This document shows, in pieces, positions 24,368 to 36,285 of a DNA stretch of 64,000 nt. Position 1 is the first letter of the stretch; each line of letters starts with the position of its first letter. A program made the position numbers and the translations under genes. The notes under the pieces are model-generated. The model saw nothing but the letters and a program-made list of their open reading frames with translations. It was not told the origin of the DNA and ran no database searches. The stretch comes from Siphonodentalium dalli (taxonomy: Eukaryota; Mollusca; Scaphopoda; Gadilida; Siphonodentaliidae): positions 9,339,814 through 9,403,813 of the forward strand of contig CP136063.1 of the NCBI GenBank assembly GCA_032622095.1, read 5' to 3'.

Positions 24368-24575
24368 CTTGTGTTCGGCTTTTCTATGCCGAACACTGAA
24401 CGCGTTTTAAAAAATATCGAATAAAACACTTATTATTGGCCCGAACTCCACCAAACTTCGTATATTAATAGTGTGAACATGAATACACACGCCTATGAAC
24501 TTTATTCGTTATATTTCCCATTATTTGGACTTGTGTTCGGTTATGTTCGGTTGTGTTCGGTTGTGTTCGGCTTTT
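24368..24575 (-). mobile_element. CCGAACACAA-ended short element, inverted copy
   Basis: Reverse-complement relative of 22653-22859, from CTTGTGTTCGGCTTTTCTAT to GTGTTCGGTTGTGTTCGGCT. It is followed at about 24586 by one copy of the ~175-bp repeat that also accompanies copy 1. Confidence 0.65.
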
Positions 24576-25261
24576 ATACGCACCGATGTCGATAAAACTG
24601 TTATTTTTCAAAAATTTAAGCTGAGACTCGATGTTTCTGCGTGGAATACCTATATATTCCGAAAACGGCAGGGTTAAGCACGTAATTATCTTTTAGATGG
24701 AAGAAATTGATTTGTTTCGATGATAAAAATCCAGCGTAAAAAAATCGCCAATGGAGGCTTCGCTTCGCATGGTTGGCAATTATCACGATACACAGGGGGA
24801 GCGGGTCGATTCGGTCCAGGGCTCTTTCGGTCTTCGACTTTTCGGTCCAGGGCTCTTTCGGCCGGGCTTATTCGGCCGGGCTTGTTCGGCCCCTATTCGG
24901 GTAATTAGGTAGTGTGGGTGTTAATTGGACGGCATGTTAATTGCCTTTGATTTGGGACCGGTCTTTTGATGACAATGGAGATTTATGTTTGCAATTAACG
25001 TTTTATTCGCAACAATAGTAATGGGTATACACACATAGTAATTAACACTGCAACAAATTCGAACAATAACGTGAATATATGATGAAAGATATGAACATTT
25101 ATTGATTAAAAACAAGTTAAAACAGTAAATATATACAGTTTACATGATAAAACATCTGGTTATTTAATGATTAAAAACAAGATAAAACATGGAAAATCAG
25201 TCAATACATTATTTATTTATAAATATTAAAACATTGCGTATGTCTTCTTCTTTATTCTTCT

Positions 25262-25498
25262 TTATTTCTTGGATTGGCCATTCTTGTAGATCGCGTTCAC
25301 ATCCTTCAGGAATTCGGTTGTCTTGATGGTGCCGTCTTTGTGTGATACCCATATCGCCACAAGGTCTCTGTCAATCTTCGTGTATTTCTGCTTTATGTCG
25401 GTTTCGAGGTCCCTCGCTGCTACAGCTACCTCGATATGTGCAGCTTCTTTTTGGAGCACTTGGATCAGCGGGTAGAAAGACAATCTGCTCCCCTTCAT
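25262..25498 (-). CDS. Unrecognised 78-codon open frame inside the long-TIR element
   Basis: An ATG-started frame reading MKGSRLSFYPLIQVLQKEA, AAHIEVAVAARDLETDIKQK and WVSHKDGTIKTTEFLKD. The composition and mixed charged/hydrophobic helices look protein-like, but I recognise no family. It lies centrally in the 24798-26131 element on the minus strand, so it could be a captured exon or part of a degraded element protein. Beyond the ATG, at 25518-25640, is a ~62-bp tandem duplication. There is no evidence of expression. Confidence 0.3.
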   Translation of the reverse strand: MKGSRLSFYPLIQVLQKEAAHIEVAVAARDLETDIKQKYTKIDRDLVAIWVSHKDGTIKTTEFLKDVNAIYKNGQSKK

Positions 25499-25517
25499 GT
25501 TAAGCCGCCTGTGCCAA

Positions 25518-25640
25518 GATGTGAAGAAGACGAAATTTCCTTAAATTTGTTTGTACTTTTGTATTTCAATAAAAATATGGTGAAGAAGACGAAATTTCAT
25601 TAAATTTGTTTGTACTTTTGTAGTTCAATAAAAATATTGT
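25518..25640 (+). repeat. ~62-bp tandem duplication with AATAAA
   Basis: GTGAAGAAGACGAAATTTC, then TTAAATTTGTTTGTACTTTT and TCAATAAAAATAT, occurs twice with few changes. Each copy has an AATAAA poly(A)-type signal on the plus strand. Confidence 0.75.
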
Positions 25641-26140
25641 AAAGAAGAAATTTTTGGTTTATATAAATTGATAATAATACTCTTGTTGTGATTGCATGAA
25701 CAAGTCTCAACTCACCAACTGAGTGATTCTCAACTCAGATCAATCACCGTTTTATCTTGTCCAAACAAACATGCCAGAAGCCGTTCTGAGTGTAAAAAGG
25801 TAGATACAATCTATATAGTAACATATATCTACAACTTTATTATCATCTTTCTCACAGACAAATCACAGGTAAGAATATTAAATCAAATCATAAGATCAAT
25901 ATATATAATATAAACTAGAGCAATGCTACCCTTTTATACACTTTAATCAAAATATTAAACGCTTTATTATAATAATAAAATAACATACAAAAGAAAAATA
26001 TATATAAACATCCAAATATCCTACTGATAAAAACATTTTTAGGTGAGACTGTTCGGCCCAAACCATGGGCCGAACAAGCCCGGCCGAACAAGCCCAGCCG
26101 AAACAGCCCTGGACCGAATCGACCCCGACCCTACACAGGG

Positions 26141-26796
26141 AACACTTTGACGTTCGTACTCATATTTCACCAATTTTTGTACCTGGCTTTCCAATCCTAA
26201 GTTTCAAGGGGAAATGTCTAATTTTACTCTATTTGTCGTTATATACATATTATACATATTTATCACACCATTTATTATTCATTTTCATAAAAATAAAAAA
26301 TAAAAAGCCGAAGATGACATGTTTAAACTGTTTGAAGCACGAATTTGGCGATAACTCATCAGAGTACGTTATACTTGTGATAGTTACGTTACGCACACGT
26401 GTTCACACGTGTTCACACGTGTTCCAATATCCTATTGCGATAATCGCTTAACCCTTCAGTTTTCAACGGCATTTCAATTGGTTGAAATTAAAATTTCTCA
26501 AGTTCCAGCTCAACACGAATCTAGTGACCTAATAGGTAGAAATACTTTAGCAGTAATTCTTAGTTTTATAAGTTATAACTCTAATTTTATTGACGATACG
26601 AGCTCAACATCATAATATGTCACTGTTTATGGCGGTGTTATCCAAACGTGTGCTTTGATAATGGTTATAATTTTATTTTGCGATCAAACGTCAGTGCAGC
26701 CCAGCAGAAACGCATAGGCACTAGTTCAATTCAGCAGAAACGCATAAGTCCTACGATTATAGTACACCCACTAAACGCGCTTCGCGCGTTGGTCAG
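26141..26796. other. Spacer ending in a GC-rich hairpin
   Basis: No gene is recognisable. It holds three direct copies of CACACGTGTT at 26395-26425 and an imperfect hairpin CCCACTAAACGCGCTTCGCG / CGTTGGTCAGTGGG at about 26766-26800, just before the next array. Confidence 0.5.
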
Positions 26797-29700
26797 TGGG
26801 TGAAAAACCGAAAACCGCACCCCTCTAGCCCATACGGTTGCCACAGTATGTGGCCAAAGTGGCAACCATAGCCGTTTTGGTATTTATTAACCGATTTTGA
26901 CCAATAAACCGCGGTAGGGTGGCCCACTTCAAAATTAGATTCAAAAACTGAAAACCGCACCCACCCCTCTAGCCCATACGGTTGCCACAGTATGTGGCCA
27001 AAATGGCAACCATAGCCGTTTTGGTATTTATGAACCGATTTTGACCCAATAAACGGTGCCGTAGGGTGGCCCACCCCAAAATTAGATATAAAAACCGAAA
27101 ACCACACCCCTCTAGCCCATACGGTTGTCACAGTAGGTGGCCAAAGTAGCAACCATAGCCGTTTTGGTATTTATGAACCGATTTTGACCCAATAAATGGT
27201 GCGGTAGGGTGGCCCACCCCAAAATTAGATATAAAAACCGAAAACCGCACCCATTTAGCCCATACGGTTGACACAGTAGGTGGCCAAAGTGACAACCATA
27301 GCCGTTTTGGAATTTATTAACCGACTTTGACCAAATAAACGGTGCGGTAGGTTGGCCCACTCCAAAGTTAGATATAAAAACCGAAAACCGCACCCCTCTA
27401 GCCCATACGGTTGCCACAGTAGGTGGCCAAAGTGGCAACCATAGCAGTTTTGGTATTTATGAACCGATTTTGACCAAATAAACGGCGCGGTAGGGTGGCC
27501 CACCCCAAAATTAGATATAAAAAAAGAAAACCGCACCCATCTAGCCCATACGGTTGCCACAGTAGGTGGCCGAAGTGGCAACTATAGCCGTTTTGGTATT
27601 TATTAACCGATTTTGATCAAATGAACGGTGCGGTAGGTTGGCCCACCCCAAAATTAGATATAAAAACCGAAAATCGCACCCCTCTATCCCATACGGTTGC
27701 CACAGTAGGTGGCCAAAGTGGCAACCATAGCCGTTTTGGTATTTATGAACCGATTTTGACCCAATACATGGTGCGGTTGGGTGGCCCACCCCAAAATTAG
27801 ATATAAAAACCGAAAACCGCACCCATCTAGCCCATACGGTTGCCACAGTAGGTGGCCAAAGTGGCAACCATAGCCGTTTTGGTATTTATTAACCGATTTT
27901 GACCAAATAAACGGTGCGGTAGGGTGGCCCACTCCAAAATTAGATATAAAAACCGAAAACCGCACCCATCTAGCCAATACGGTTGCCACAGTAGGTGGCC
28001 AAAGTGGCAACCATAGCAGTTTTGGTATTTATGAACCGATTTTGACCAAATAAACGGTGCGGTAGGGTGGCCCACCCCAAAATTAGATTTAAAAACCGAA
28101 AACCGCACCCCTCTAGCCCATACGGTTGTCACAGTAGGTGGCCAAAGTGGCAACCATAGCAGTTTTGGTATTTATGAACCGATTTTGACCAAATAAACGG
28201 TGCGGTAGGATGGCCCATCCCAAAATTAGATATAAAACATGAAAACCGCACCACTCTAGCCTATACGGTTGCCACAGTAGGTGGCCAAAGTGGCAACCAT
28301 AGCCGTTTTGGTATTTATGAAACGATTTTGACCCAATAAACGGTGCGGTAGGGTGGCCCACCCCAAAATTAGATATAAAAACCGAAAACCACACCCTCTA
28401 GCCCATACGGTTGTCACAGTAGGTGGCCAAAGTGGCAACCATAGCCGTTTTGGTATTTATGAACCGATTTTGACCCAATATATGGTGCGGTAGGGTGGCC
28501 CACCCCTAAATTAGATATAAAAACCGAAAACCGCACCCATCTAGCCCATACGGTTGCCACAGTAGGTGGCCAAATTGGCAACCATAGCCGTTTTGGTGTT
28601 TATCAACCGATTTTGACCAAATAAACGGTGCGGTAGGGTGGCCCACCCCAAAATTAGATATACAAACCGAAAACCGCACCCCTCTAGCCCATAGGGTTGC
28701 CACAGTAGGTGGCCAAAATGGCAACCATAGCCGTTTTGGTATTTATGAACCGAATTTGACCCAATAAACGGTGCCGTAGGGTGGCCCACCCCAAAATTAG
28801 ATATAAAAACCGAAAACCACACCCCTCTAGCCCATACGGTTGTCACAGTAGGTGGCCAAAGTGGCAACCATAGCCGTTTTGGTATTTATGAACCGATTTT
28901 GACCCAATAAATGGTGCGGTAGGGTGGCCCACCCCAAAATTAGATATAAAAACCGAAAACCGCACCCATTTAGCCCATACGGTTGACACAGTAGGTGGCC
29001 AAAGTGACAACCATAGCCGTTTTGGAATTTATTAACCGACTTTGACCAAATAAACGGTGCGGTAGGTTGGCCCACTCCAAAGTTAGATATAAAAACCGAA
29101 AACCGCACCCCTCTAGCCCATACGGTTGCCACAGTAGGTGGCCAAAGTGGCAACCATAGCAGTTTTGGTATTTATGAACCGATTTTGACCAAATAAACGG
29201 CGCGGTAGGGTGGCCCACCCCAAAATTAGATATAAAAAAAGAAAACCGCACCCATCTAGCCCATACGGTTGCCACAGTAGGTGGCCGAAGTGGCAACTAT
29301 AGCCGTTTTGGTATTTATTAACCGATTTTGATCAAATGAACGGTGCGGTATGTTGGCCCACCCCAAAATTAGATATAAAAACCGAAAATCGCACCCCTCT
29401 ATCCCATACGGTTGCCACAGTAGGTGGCCAAAGTGGCAACCATAGCCGTTTTGGTATTTATGAACCGATTTTGACCCAATAAATGGTGCGGTTGGGTGGC
29501 CCACCCCAAAATTAGATATAAAAACCGAAAACCGCACCCATCTAGCCCATACGGTTGCCACAGTAGGTGGCCAAAGTGGCAACCATAGCCGTTTTGGTAT
29601 TTATTAACCGATTTTGACCAAATAAACGGTGCGGTAGGGTGGCCCACTCCAAAATTAGATATAAAAACCGAAAACCGCACCCATCTAGCCAATACGGTTG

Positions 29701-30111
29701 CCACAGTAGGTGGCCAAAGTGGCAACCATAGCAGTTTTGGTATTTATGAACCGATTTTGACCAAATAAACGGTGCGGTAGGGTGGCCCACCCCAAAATTA
29801 GATTTAAAAACCGAAAACCGCACCCCTCTAGCCCATACGGTTGTCACAGTAGGTGGCCAAAGTGGCAACCATAGCAGTTTTGGTATTTATAAACCGATTT
29901 TGACCCAATAAACGGTGCGGTAGGGTGGCCCACCCCAAAATTAGATATAAAAACCGAAAACCACACCCTCTAGCCCATACGGTTGTCACAGTAGGTGGCC
30001 AAAGTGGCAACCATCGCCGTTTTGGTATTTATGAACCGATTTTGACCAAATAAACGGTGCGGTAGGGTGTCCCACCACAAAATTAGATATAAAAACCGAA
30101 AACCGCAACCC
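26797..30111 (+). repeat. 143-bp-unit array, left arm beside the virus-like cargo
   Basis: About 23 copies of the unit described at 15988-19088, same orientation. Units repeat in register 1715 bp apart: identical sequence at 27112-27438 and 28827-29153, and near-identical at 27541-27867 and 29256-29582. A 12-unit block is therefore duplicated. The array starts and stops mid-unit (AAAAACCGAAAACCGC at the left, ACCGCAACCC at the right), so both ends are truncation or insertion joints. Confidence 0.92.
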
Positions 30112-32630
30112 AATGAAGGACGGTGATTTCAACTGTGCCCAGTGGTGAAATGCTTTGAAGGTGCGCTGAGAGGGCAGAAAGAAAATTCAGGAGTTGGAAG
30201 AGCGAGTTCATCAAACAGGCCGTCCTCCAGAAGATGCTGAAGCGTGCGATCATGTGGAAAGTGGAGCTCATCTGCGATAACGTCCATGCCTGGTCCAAAG
30301 ACCCCCACTTCCCATTCTCAAGGCAGGTTCACTTCTATGAAGGCGATGCCTGGGAGGCCATTCGAAACGCAACCCAGGACGAGCCGATTGCAGTCTGGCT
30401 GCTGGGCGCCAAGACAGAGAGCTCGGTGTGGACCAGTTTGTGCTCCAAGACGACCGCACCTACAGGACACTGGAGACTGACCAAAACCTCCAGGAAGCCT
30501 GTGCTGAATTGTGCGATGAGTCCATCGCAGACCGAGCCTTCGGGGTGAACCAGGCAACCAGTATCATGGCCAAAGAGCACAACGGCTGGAAACCGACCCC
30601 GGCTAACATCGGTGATGACATCCATAAAGCACATAGGTCTCTGGTACCCGATGGGCCACGATATAATCGACACGAAAGCCTGCTACCAGGCCAGTTTCCA
30701 AGGCCATGGCGAGCCCAAGCCATATTTTGACAGATTCGGACACCCCACACACGACATGAGCTGGTCGCAATCAACGGCCCCTTCCCCAAGATATCGGCAC
30801 CGGTTTCGCCGAGGTCCAGGAATGGGAGTTCGCCCCTGCCATCCCGTCATCCCCTCCTGGTTTGGAAAGCATTTCGCAGATCGGGACTGTGCCCCCACAC
30901 ACCTGCTCGCCTTCATGCTGTCATCACCTTTGAGCGACGAATCGAGGTCTGGCTCCCTAAATATCGTGATCAAGGCTGCAGCATCATAGGCAAGTTCATC
31001 CAGGACAGCCAGGCCGACGGCAAACGACTGACACGGAGGATTGTGCTCGACCAGGGAGAGCTTGACTTTTTGGTAAGGGACAAACAAGAGGAACTCTGGT
31101 TGGCGCCCCCAAAAGTGTCCCCTCTGCCACATTCTCACATACTACGATGGCTCGCAGCCCCATTACACGCACTTGATGGCCTCAATGCTGGCATATGCCC
31201 ACATCAACCTCCTCGCTATGCTGGCAAGATTTGAACCCGATGAGGCTGTCCGGATGGACACTGGTAGCATTTACGTCCAGAAGACCGCGTTGCAGAAGCT
31301 TGGTGGTGTGAAGGCTTACGCCACCAACTCTGTGCCTGTGATGATAAATTATGTGTCGCCTGCTTGACTGGGGAGCCATTCCTCTCACCGGTGGGCCCGG
31401 CTCAGTGGCGTGACAAGGGGAAGCAGTTATACATGCCACATGAACACGCCGCTTACCTCTCCAAACCAGAATATTGTAGCCAAGCCACACCGATGGCCGA
31501 ATCAACGGCGCCCAGCTACAATGATTGACTGACCCGGCACCGACTGAGCTAACTTAATGGTGCGGGCAGTGGCAAGACCACACGCGCGATTGAGCTCGTC
31601 GGGGTAAGAGGCCTCCTCGTGTTTACCCCGACCCATCGCCTCGCCAAAGAAATGCGGATCCGATGGGTCAAAGCCCAGACATACCACATATTCTTCCGAT
31701 GGAGAAATGAGAATGACTGGACGCCCGAACGCATGGGGCAGAAGTTCATCACACGTGTCATCATCTGGGACGAGGTCTGCACTGTCCCGGCCTATCCTGG
31801 AGATGTTCTTGAACTGGCTTGACCAACACGGAGTTCAGGTAATTTGCTGCGGGGATCAAGGACAGCCGCCACCGATTGCATGTGAAATGCCTCTCCACTG
31901 GCTGCAACAAAGGGCAGACTACTACGAAGAGGTCGTTGTCGACAACAGAATAAAAGATGAAGCCATCAAAGCCCTCCAGAGTAACAAAGTCCAGTGCCAG
32001 GAGATGCGGAAGGCCCTCCCCAGTTACCCGGGACGTGATCGGTTTGTGTATTAGTGGTGGCACAGTGACCTACTCCTCATCAGCCGCCAGACGGTCCGCG
32101 ACCGGTCACATGAACTGTTCGCGGAGCCGGAGCGTGCTATTAAAACCGACGCTTGGTGCCTGCACTATGCCCTCACCGTCGTCCACAAGAGCCAGGATCA
32201 TACGATCCACGACCCGCAGAAGGTCTGGATCATCAGTTGTCCAATCTGCTACCTAGCCGTCTCCCGTGTGGAGTATATGCAATAGCTCGAACGGGTAACC
32301 TGTCCGCCGGAACAGGGTTCGGATTTCAGGCCCATTGTAACTGAACATCAACTCTGCAAGGTAATTCAAAGGAAGCGTGTGGCACACAAGCGCCTGGACC
32401 TGGCTAAAGGACACCAGGGATTCCATCTTAGGGCCGACTACATCCTCAAGCTACATGAAACCCAGCAGAACCGCTGCGTGGCGTGCGAGATTGAGCTGGT
32501 CTGGGCCTTCCAACCCAAAGAAACAGCAATTTAGTAAAGGGCACTGCAGAGGAAATGGGAGGCTGACCTGTCTAGAGTGCAACAGAAAAAGAGGGGATGC
32601 AGCACTTTTCGGTTTACCTAACAAGACCCC
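30112..32630 (+). pseudogene. Decayed DNA polymerase B - SF1 helicase - HNH gene
   Basis: GC-rich DNA unlike its surroundings encodes, in shifting frames, fragments of one large replication protein. Polymerase part: FDRFGHPTHDM near 30730, a CPLC zinc pair near 31118, LAYAHINLLAMLARFEPDEA and RMDTGSIYV at 31251-31277, the polymerase motif C DTDS with its second Asp changed to Gly. Helicase part: Walker A NGAGSGKTT at 31556, Walker B VIIWDEV at 31757, motif GDQGQPPP near 31851, and later LAVSRVEYM near 32251. HNH part: NRCVACEIEL near 32468 and LTCLECNRKRG near 32563, with the loop between them shortened. Shifts and stops occur throughout. PolB plus integrase suggests a Polinton- or virus-like element. 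The domain order is seen; the family name is inference. Confidence 0.7.
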
Positions 32631-32632
32631 TA

Positions 32633-33180
32633 GTGTCTGGTCCTTCTGACAACGCCATCTGATGGCAGCTGTGTGTCGTGAGGCCCCACAAGCAACTCTT
32701 CCCGGACCAATTCACGTGCTGGCCCGTCCACTAAATTGTAGAGCACAGACTCGTCGGGCTTAATGGCAAAGCGTTCAAGCCGGTACACATGTAAGGAGCA
32801 CATAGGGCCAGTGGAGCGTCTGCGGCCACCTAAGAGGGCCACGCCCGTTCAAGGGCATCCGCGAACTTTGTGGCTTTTGTGGCGAGGGACTCGGCTTTGT
32901 ACCGAGGCCACGTCGACGACGGTGAACGCGAACTTGTATGTCTTGCGACCCACCCGGTCATGAGCCAGAAAGAGCAGGTTGGCATGGGGGACCTCATTTG
33001 GCACTGCCACGTCAAACTTGGGCATTGACACATGCCGCGGATTGGGAGGTATATCTGTCAGATGGCCTGCCTCTTGAGCAACACCTGTGCCACATATTCA
33101 GAAACCGTGGTTGCTGCCGCGAGGTTCTTGGTGGCTGCAATCCCCTTCCAGTAGCCCTTGGGACAATAGTAGATTGTTTA
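32633..33180 (-). pseudogene. Retroviral-type integrase remnant with deleted core
   Basis: On the minus strand from about 33178: YCPKGYWKGIAATKN and LAAATTVSEYVAQVLLKRQ (N-terminal region), a stop, then MPKFDVAVPNEVPHANLLFL, AHDRVGRKTYKFAFTVVDVA, which contains the first catalytic Asp of a DDE integrase. A shift follows, then DALERAW joins almost directly to LGGRRRSTGP, the C-terminal part, with VYRLERFAIKPDE and LVDGPARELVREELL. The second Asp and the Glu, with 100 or more residues of core, are missing. The copy is dead. It faces the polymerase-helicase gene tail to tail, and the pair argues for a self-synthesising Polinton-like element. Confidence 0.68.
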
Positions 33181-33204
33181 GATGCACCTGGACACCTTGC
33201 TGTT

Positions 33205-33256
33205 CATATATATATATATATTAGATATATATTATATATATATTATATATTATAAG
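33205..33256. repeat. (TA)n microsatellite
   Basis: About 50 bp of alternating TA with short interruptions (TATATATATA, TTAGATATATATTA). It separates the integrase remnant from the right end of the cargo. Confidence 0.85.
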
Positions 33257-33545
33257 CTAGCGATGTATTCCAACTTGGCAATGAGCCTCTAACGGGACCG
33301 CGCGACTGCCTCTGGTAGCTGTCCAGTCGTCTTGTGGAGGTTGGTTGACATTGACAGTAAAAAATTTGCAAAGCAGCTGGCCGCCCTTTCGTCCCCGCGC
33401 CAGGAATCGAGACATATGCGCCAGGTTGAGCATCACATCAGCCAGTCGACCAGGGATTGTATGTCTTCGAGCGTAGAGCCCACTTCGTGATGTATAGTTT
33501 GTTCGCCAACATGATGCAGCTATGGATGCCATTTTGGTCACCTCC
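33257..33545 (-). other. Right end of the GC-rich cargo, unrecognised open frame
   Basis: A minus-strand frame reading MASIAASCWRTNYTSRSGL, YARRHTIPGRLADVMLNLA and FLARGRKGGQLLCKFF shares the GC-rich composition of the cargo. I recognise no domain. It may be another fragment of the same virus-like element. Confidence 0.35.
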
Positions 33546-34408
33546 TGTGGCAACCGCACGTACCTTTTTTCGGTTTTTATAGCACAGTTTGGGGTGCAAT
33601 ATGGGCCACCCTAACGCACCGTTTATTTGGTAAAAATCAGTTAATAGGCACCAAAACGACTATCGTTGCCAATTTGGCCACCTACTGTGGCAACCGTATG
33701 TGCTAGAGGGATGCGGTTTTCGGTTTTAATATCTAATGTTGGGGTGGGCCACCCTACCGCACCGTTTATTTGGTCCAAATCGGTCGATAAATACCAAAAC
33801 GGCTATTGTTGCCACTTTGGCCACCTACTGTGGCAACCACATGGGCTAGAGGGGTGCGGTTTTCTGTCTTTTATATATAATTTTGGGGTGGGCCACCATA
33901 CCGCACCGTTTATTGGGTCAAAATCGGTTCATAAATACCAAAACGGCTATGTTGCCACTTTGGCCACCTACTGTGGCAACCGTATGGGTTAGGAGTGAGT
34001 TTTCGGTTTTTATATCTAATTTTGGGGTGGGCCACCCTACCGCACCGTTTATTGGGTCAAAATCGGTTCATAAATACCAAAACGGCTATGGTTGCCACTT
34101 TGGCCACCTACTGTGGCAACCGTATGGGCTAGAGGGGTGCGGTTTTCGGATTTATATCTAATTTTGCGGTGGGCCACCCTACGCATCGTTTATTGGGTCA
34201 AAATCGGTTCATAAATACCAAAACGGCTATGGTTGCCACTTTGGCCACCTACTGTGGCAACCGTATGGGCTAGAGGGGTGCGGTTTTCGGTTTTTATATC
34301 TAATTTTGGGGTGGGCCTCCCTACCGCACCGTTTATTGGGTCAAAATCGGTTCATAAATACCAAAACGGCTATGGTTGCCACTTTGGCCACCTACTGTGG
34401 CAACCGTA
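33546..34408 (-). repeat. 143-bp-unit array, inverted right arm of the cargo
   Basis: About six copies of the 143-bp unit in reverse complement (GTGGCAACCGTATGGGCTAG, TTTTGGGGTGGGCCACCCTA). The unit nearest the cargo is the most diverged. With 26797-30111 it forms arm-cargo-inverted arm. The outer end sequence TTATTCC seen at 11660 and 15988 is absent, so the right end is also truncated (joint at CAACCGTA/TAATAC). Confidence 0.9.
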
Positions 34409-36285
34409 TAATACTACTTACCCACCGTAATTTCGGGTGTCAAAGCCGCGGATCGATCATGCGATGAGATGTAGCCAACCCCGATTTGGGATGTCAAAGA
34501 TGCGGATGATACACTCCGCATTTTGACCGGTTCTGCTTTAAAATATCCACATTATCATTCGGACAGGCCGGCACATGGACCATCTTTAGGGTGAGGGTGC
34601 AAGGGCGAAAACGTGTATGTTTGTTTGTGTTTTAGGTGCTAATGTCATATACTAATAGTATAGGCTAGTCCGTGTTATTCGATATGATAGGCCCGGAACT
34701 GTGCACCGAATGGAAACATTAAATCAGTGTAAATACTAAATAATGAGTTAGCAGGGACGTGGCTAGAGGATAATAATACTAGAACCGAACAAACCGAAAA
34801 CTAAATCTTCGAACAATACGATTTGAAAGCCATCGTGACGTTGAACACCCATAACAATTTTGGTTAGAATCATAAACAAAACTCTGTAATGCATGCTCAG
34901 ATGGAGTCCGTTAATAAGATAAGATTCATTTCGGTTAAATATACATATCAATTACAGTATATACAACCTATATGATAACAAGGAAGACAGTCTTTACAGG
35001 TTATGCCATCCCCAATAACTCATTGTTTGTATTAATTAAGTGTGTAAAAAATATATGTTATATTGAGTTATGAATAAATAATCATAGTCATAAAACAACT
35101 CATATCCGAATGCCAGCCACTCCACCCCGTGCACCTAAACCCCACCAACTAACGCGCAATTACGAACGAATAACCCAGTCTGGCGCCTCAACCAACATAC
35201 ACGTGCGTCAATGCACAAGAGAAAAGCCACATGTACACACCCTATACCCACCACAACAAACCAAACCCACAACACACTTGAACATAGCAATTAAAGCAGA
35301 ATTAAGTGCCAGTCCTGGCAAATTATCCGTAGCACTCCTCGCAAAGAATCATTTCGTGCATGAGCCAGGCCTCCCCGTGATGCAGGCTACATTGACTTTC
35401 GAGGTCTCAGTTGATGTACTACGTTTCTTTGAAGGTTTAGCTGATATCGTATGATTTCTTATATTTCGCCCTCCGGGTGTATAATCAGGTACTGTTTCTT
35501 AGTATTATACGGGCCCATGGAGGTTTTATTTATAGAAATAGTGATTTTTGGGACGCATTGTAGTGCGACCCCGAGTCCGGGTCCGGTAAAAGGTGTAGTT
35601 GGGAATTTAAATTTCGTTTATTGTCGTTTACATTATTATTTCATGCAGCGGGCGTCGTTCGAGACATGCTTGGTTGACCCATGGTTTATTATTCGCATGC
35701 CAAGAAGTGCGAGCCGATTAATACTAACGGGAATTCGCGCGTTAACCATTAGAGCGCTGCACGTTATGCGTTTCTATTGTTCTTTGACCTGCTTTGTTGC
35801 ATTGTTGTTTGAACATATTTCGTTTATTTCCAATTGACATAAGTCGGAATGCTATCTACTATTATACTGCACGTGGATTTGACTATTGTATAAGAAATTT
35901 ATTTCGAACATGAATCCTACAAGGTGTTTGTTTATATCGGTGTTTAACATGTTATTTAATATCGTTTAGTGAACTTTTTCATTAAGTTATACGCAATAAA
36001 TATCGGCATGTTATGTTCTAAATGAATTGGGATGGTAATTATTAACCAACTCCCACGTTACTCCTTTGTGCTGTTTGTAAATATTGACTTTTCATTTCTT
36101 TGTATGCGGATTATATCGGAGCTATGAATAAAGATGTTATTACGAAAAGTTCCAACACTAACCCTTCACGTTGGTTGTTCAACATACAATGTGGCCTAAT
36201 TCTAAACATCATTTTATTTATGTGTACAGATGATATATCAGAATTCTATATGAATTAAAAGAATGTTCAGAAATTACCCCCCTTC
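34409..36285. other. Spacer; possible LTR-like stretch
   Basis: No recognised gene. Two consecutive open frames (35110-35454 and 35451-35837) encode no known motif. AATAAA signals at about 35994 and 36126, and a TATA-like GTGTATAATCAGG near 35478, would fit a solitary LTR, but I could not find paired TG...CA ends with a target duplication. TCGGGTGTCAAAGCCGCGGA and TTGGGATGTCAAAGATGCGG near 34432-34505 are a local diverged duplication. Confidence 0.35.

Larger units (their letters stand above)
24798..26131. mobile_element. 1.3-kb element with long inverted ends and 9-bp duplication
   Basis: The direct repeat TACACAGGG at 24789-24797 and 26132-26140 flanks a 1334-bp segment. Its ends are ~85-100-bp imperfect inverted repeats (GGTCGATTCGGTCCAGGGCT, GGGCTTATTCGGCCGGGCTT, TTGTTCGGCCC). 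Long inverted ends and a 9-bp duplication fit a Mutator-like element. No transposase is visible, so it is non-autonomous or carries captured sequence. Confidence 0.75.

Noticed and set aside
35110-35837. Two adjoining open frames as a gene
   Set aside because: No motif, low-complexity Pro/Thr content in the first, no splice or signal support. Left as a possible LTR-like region only.
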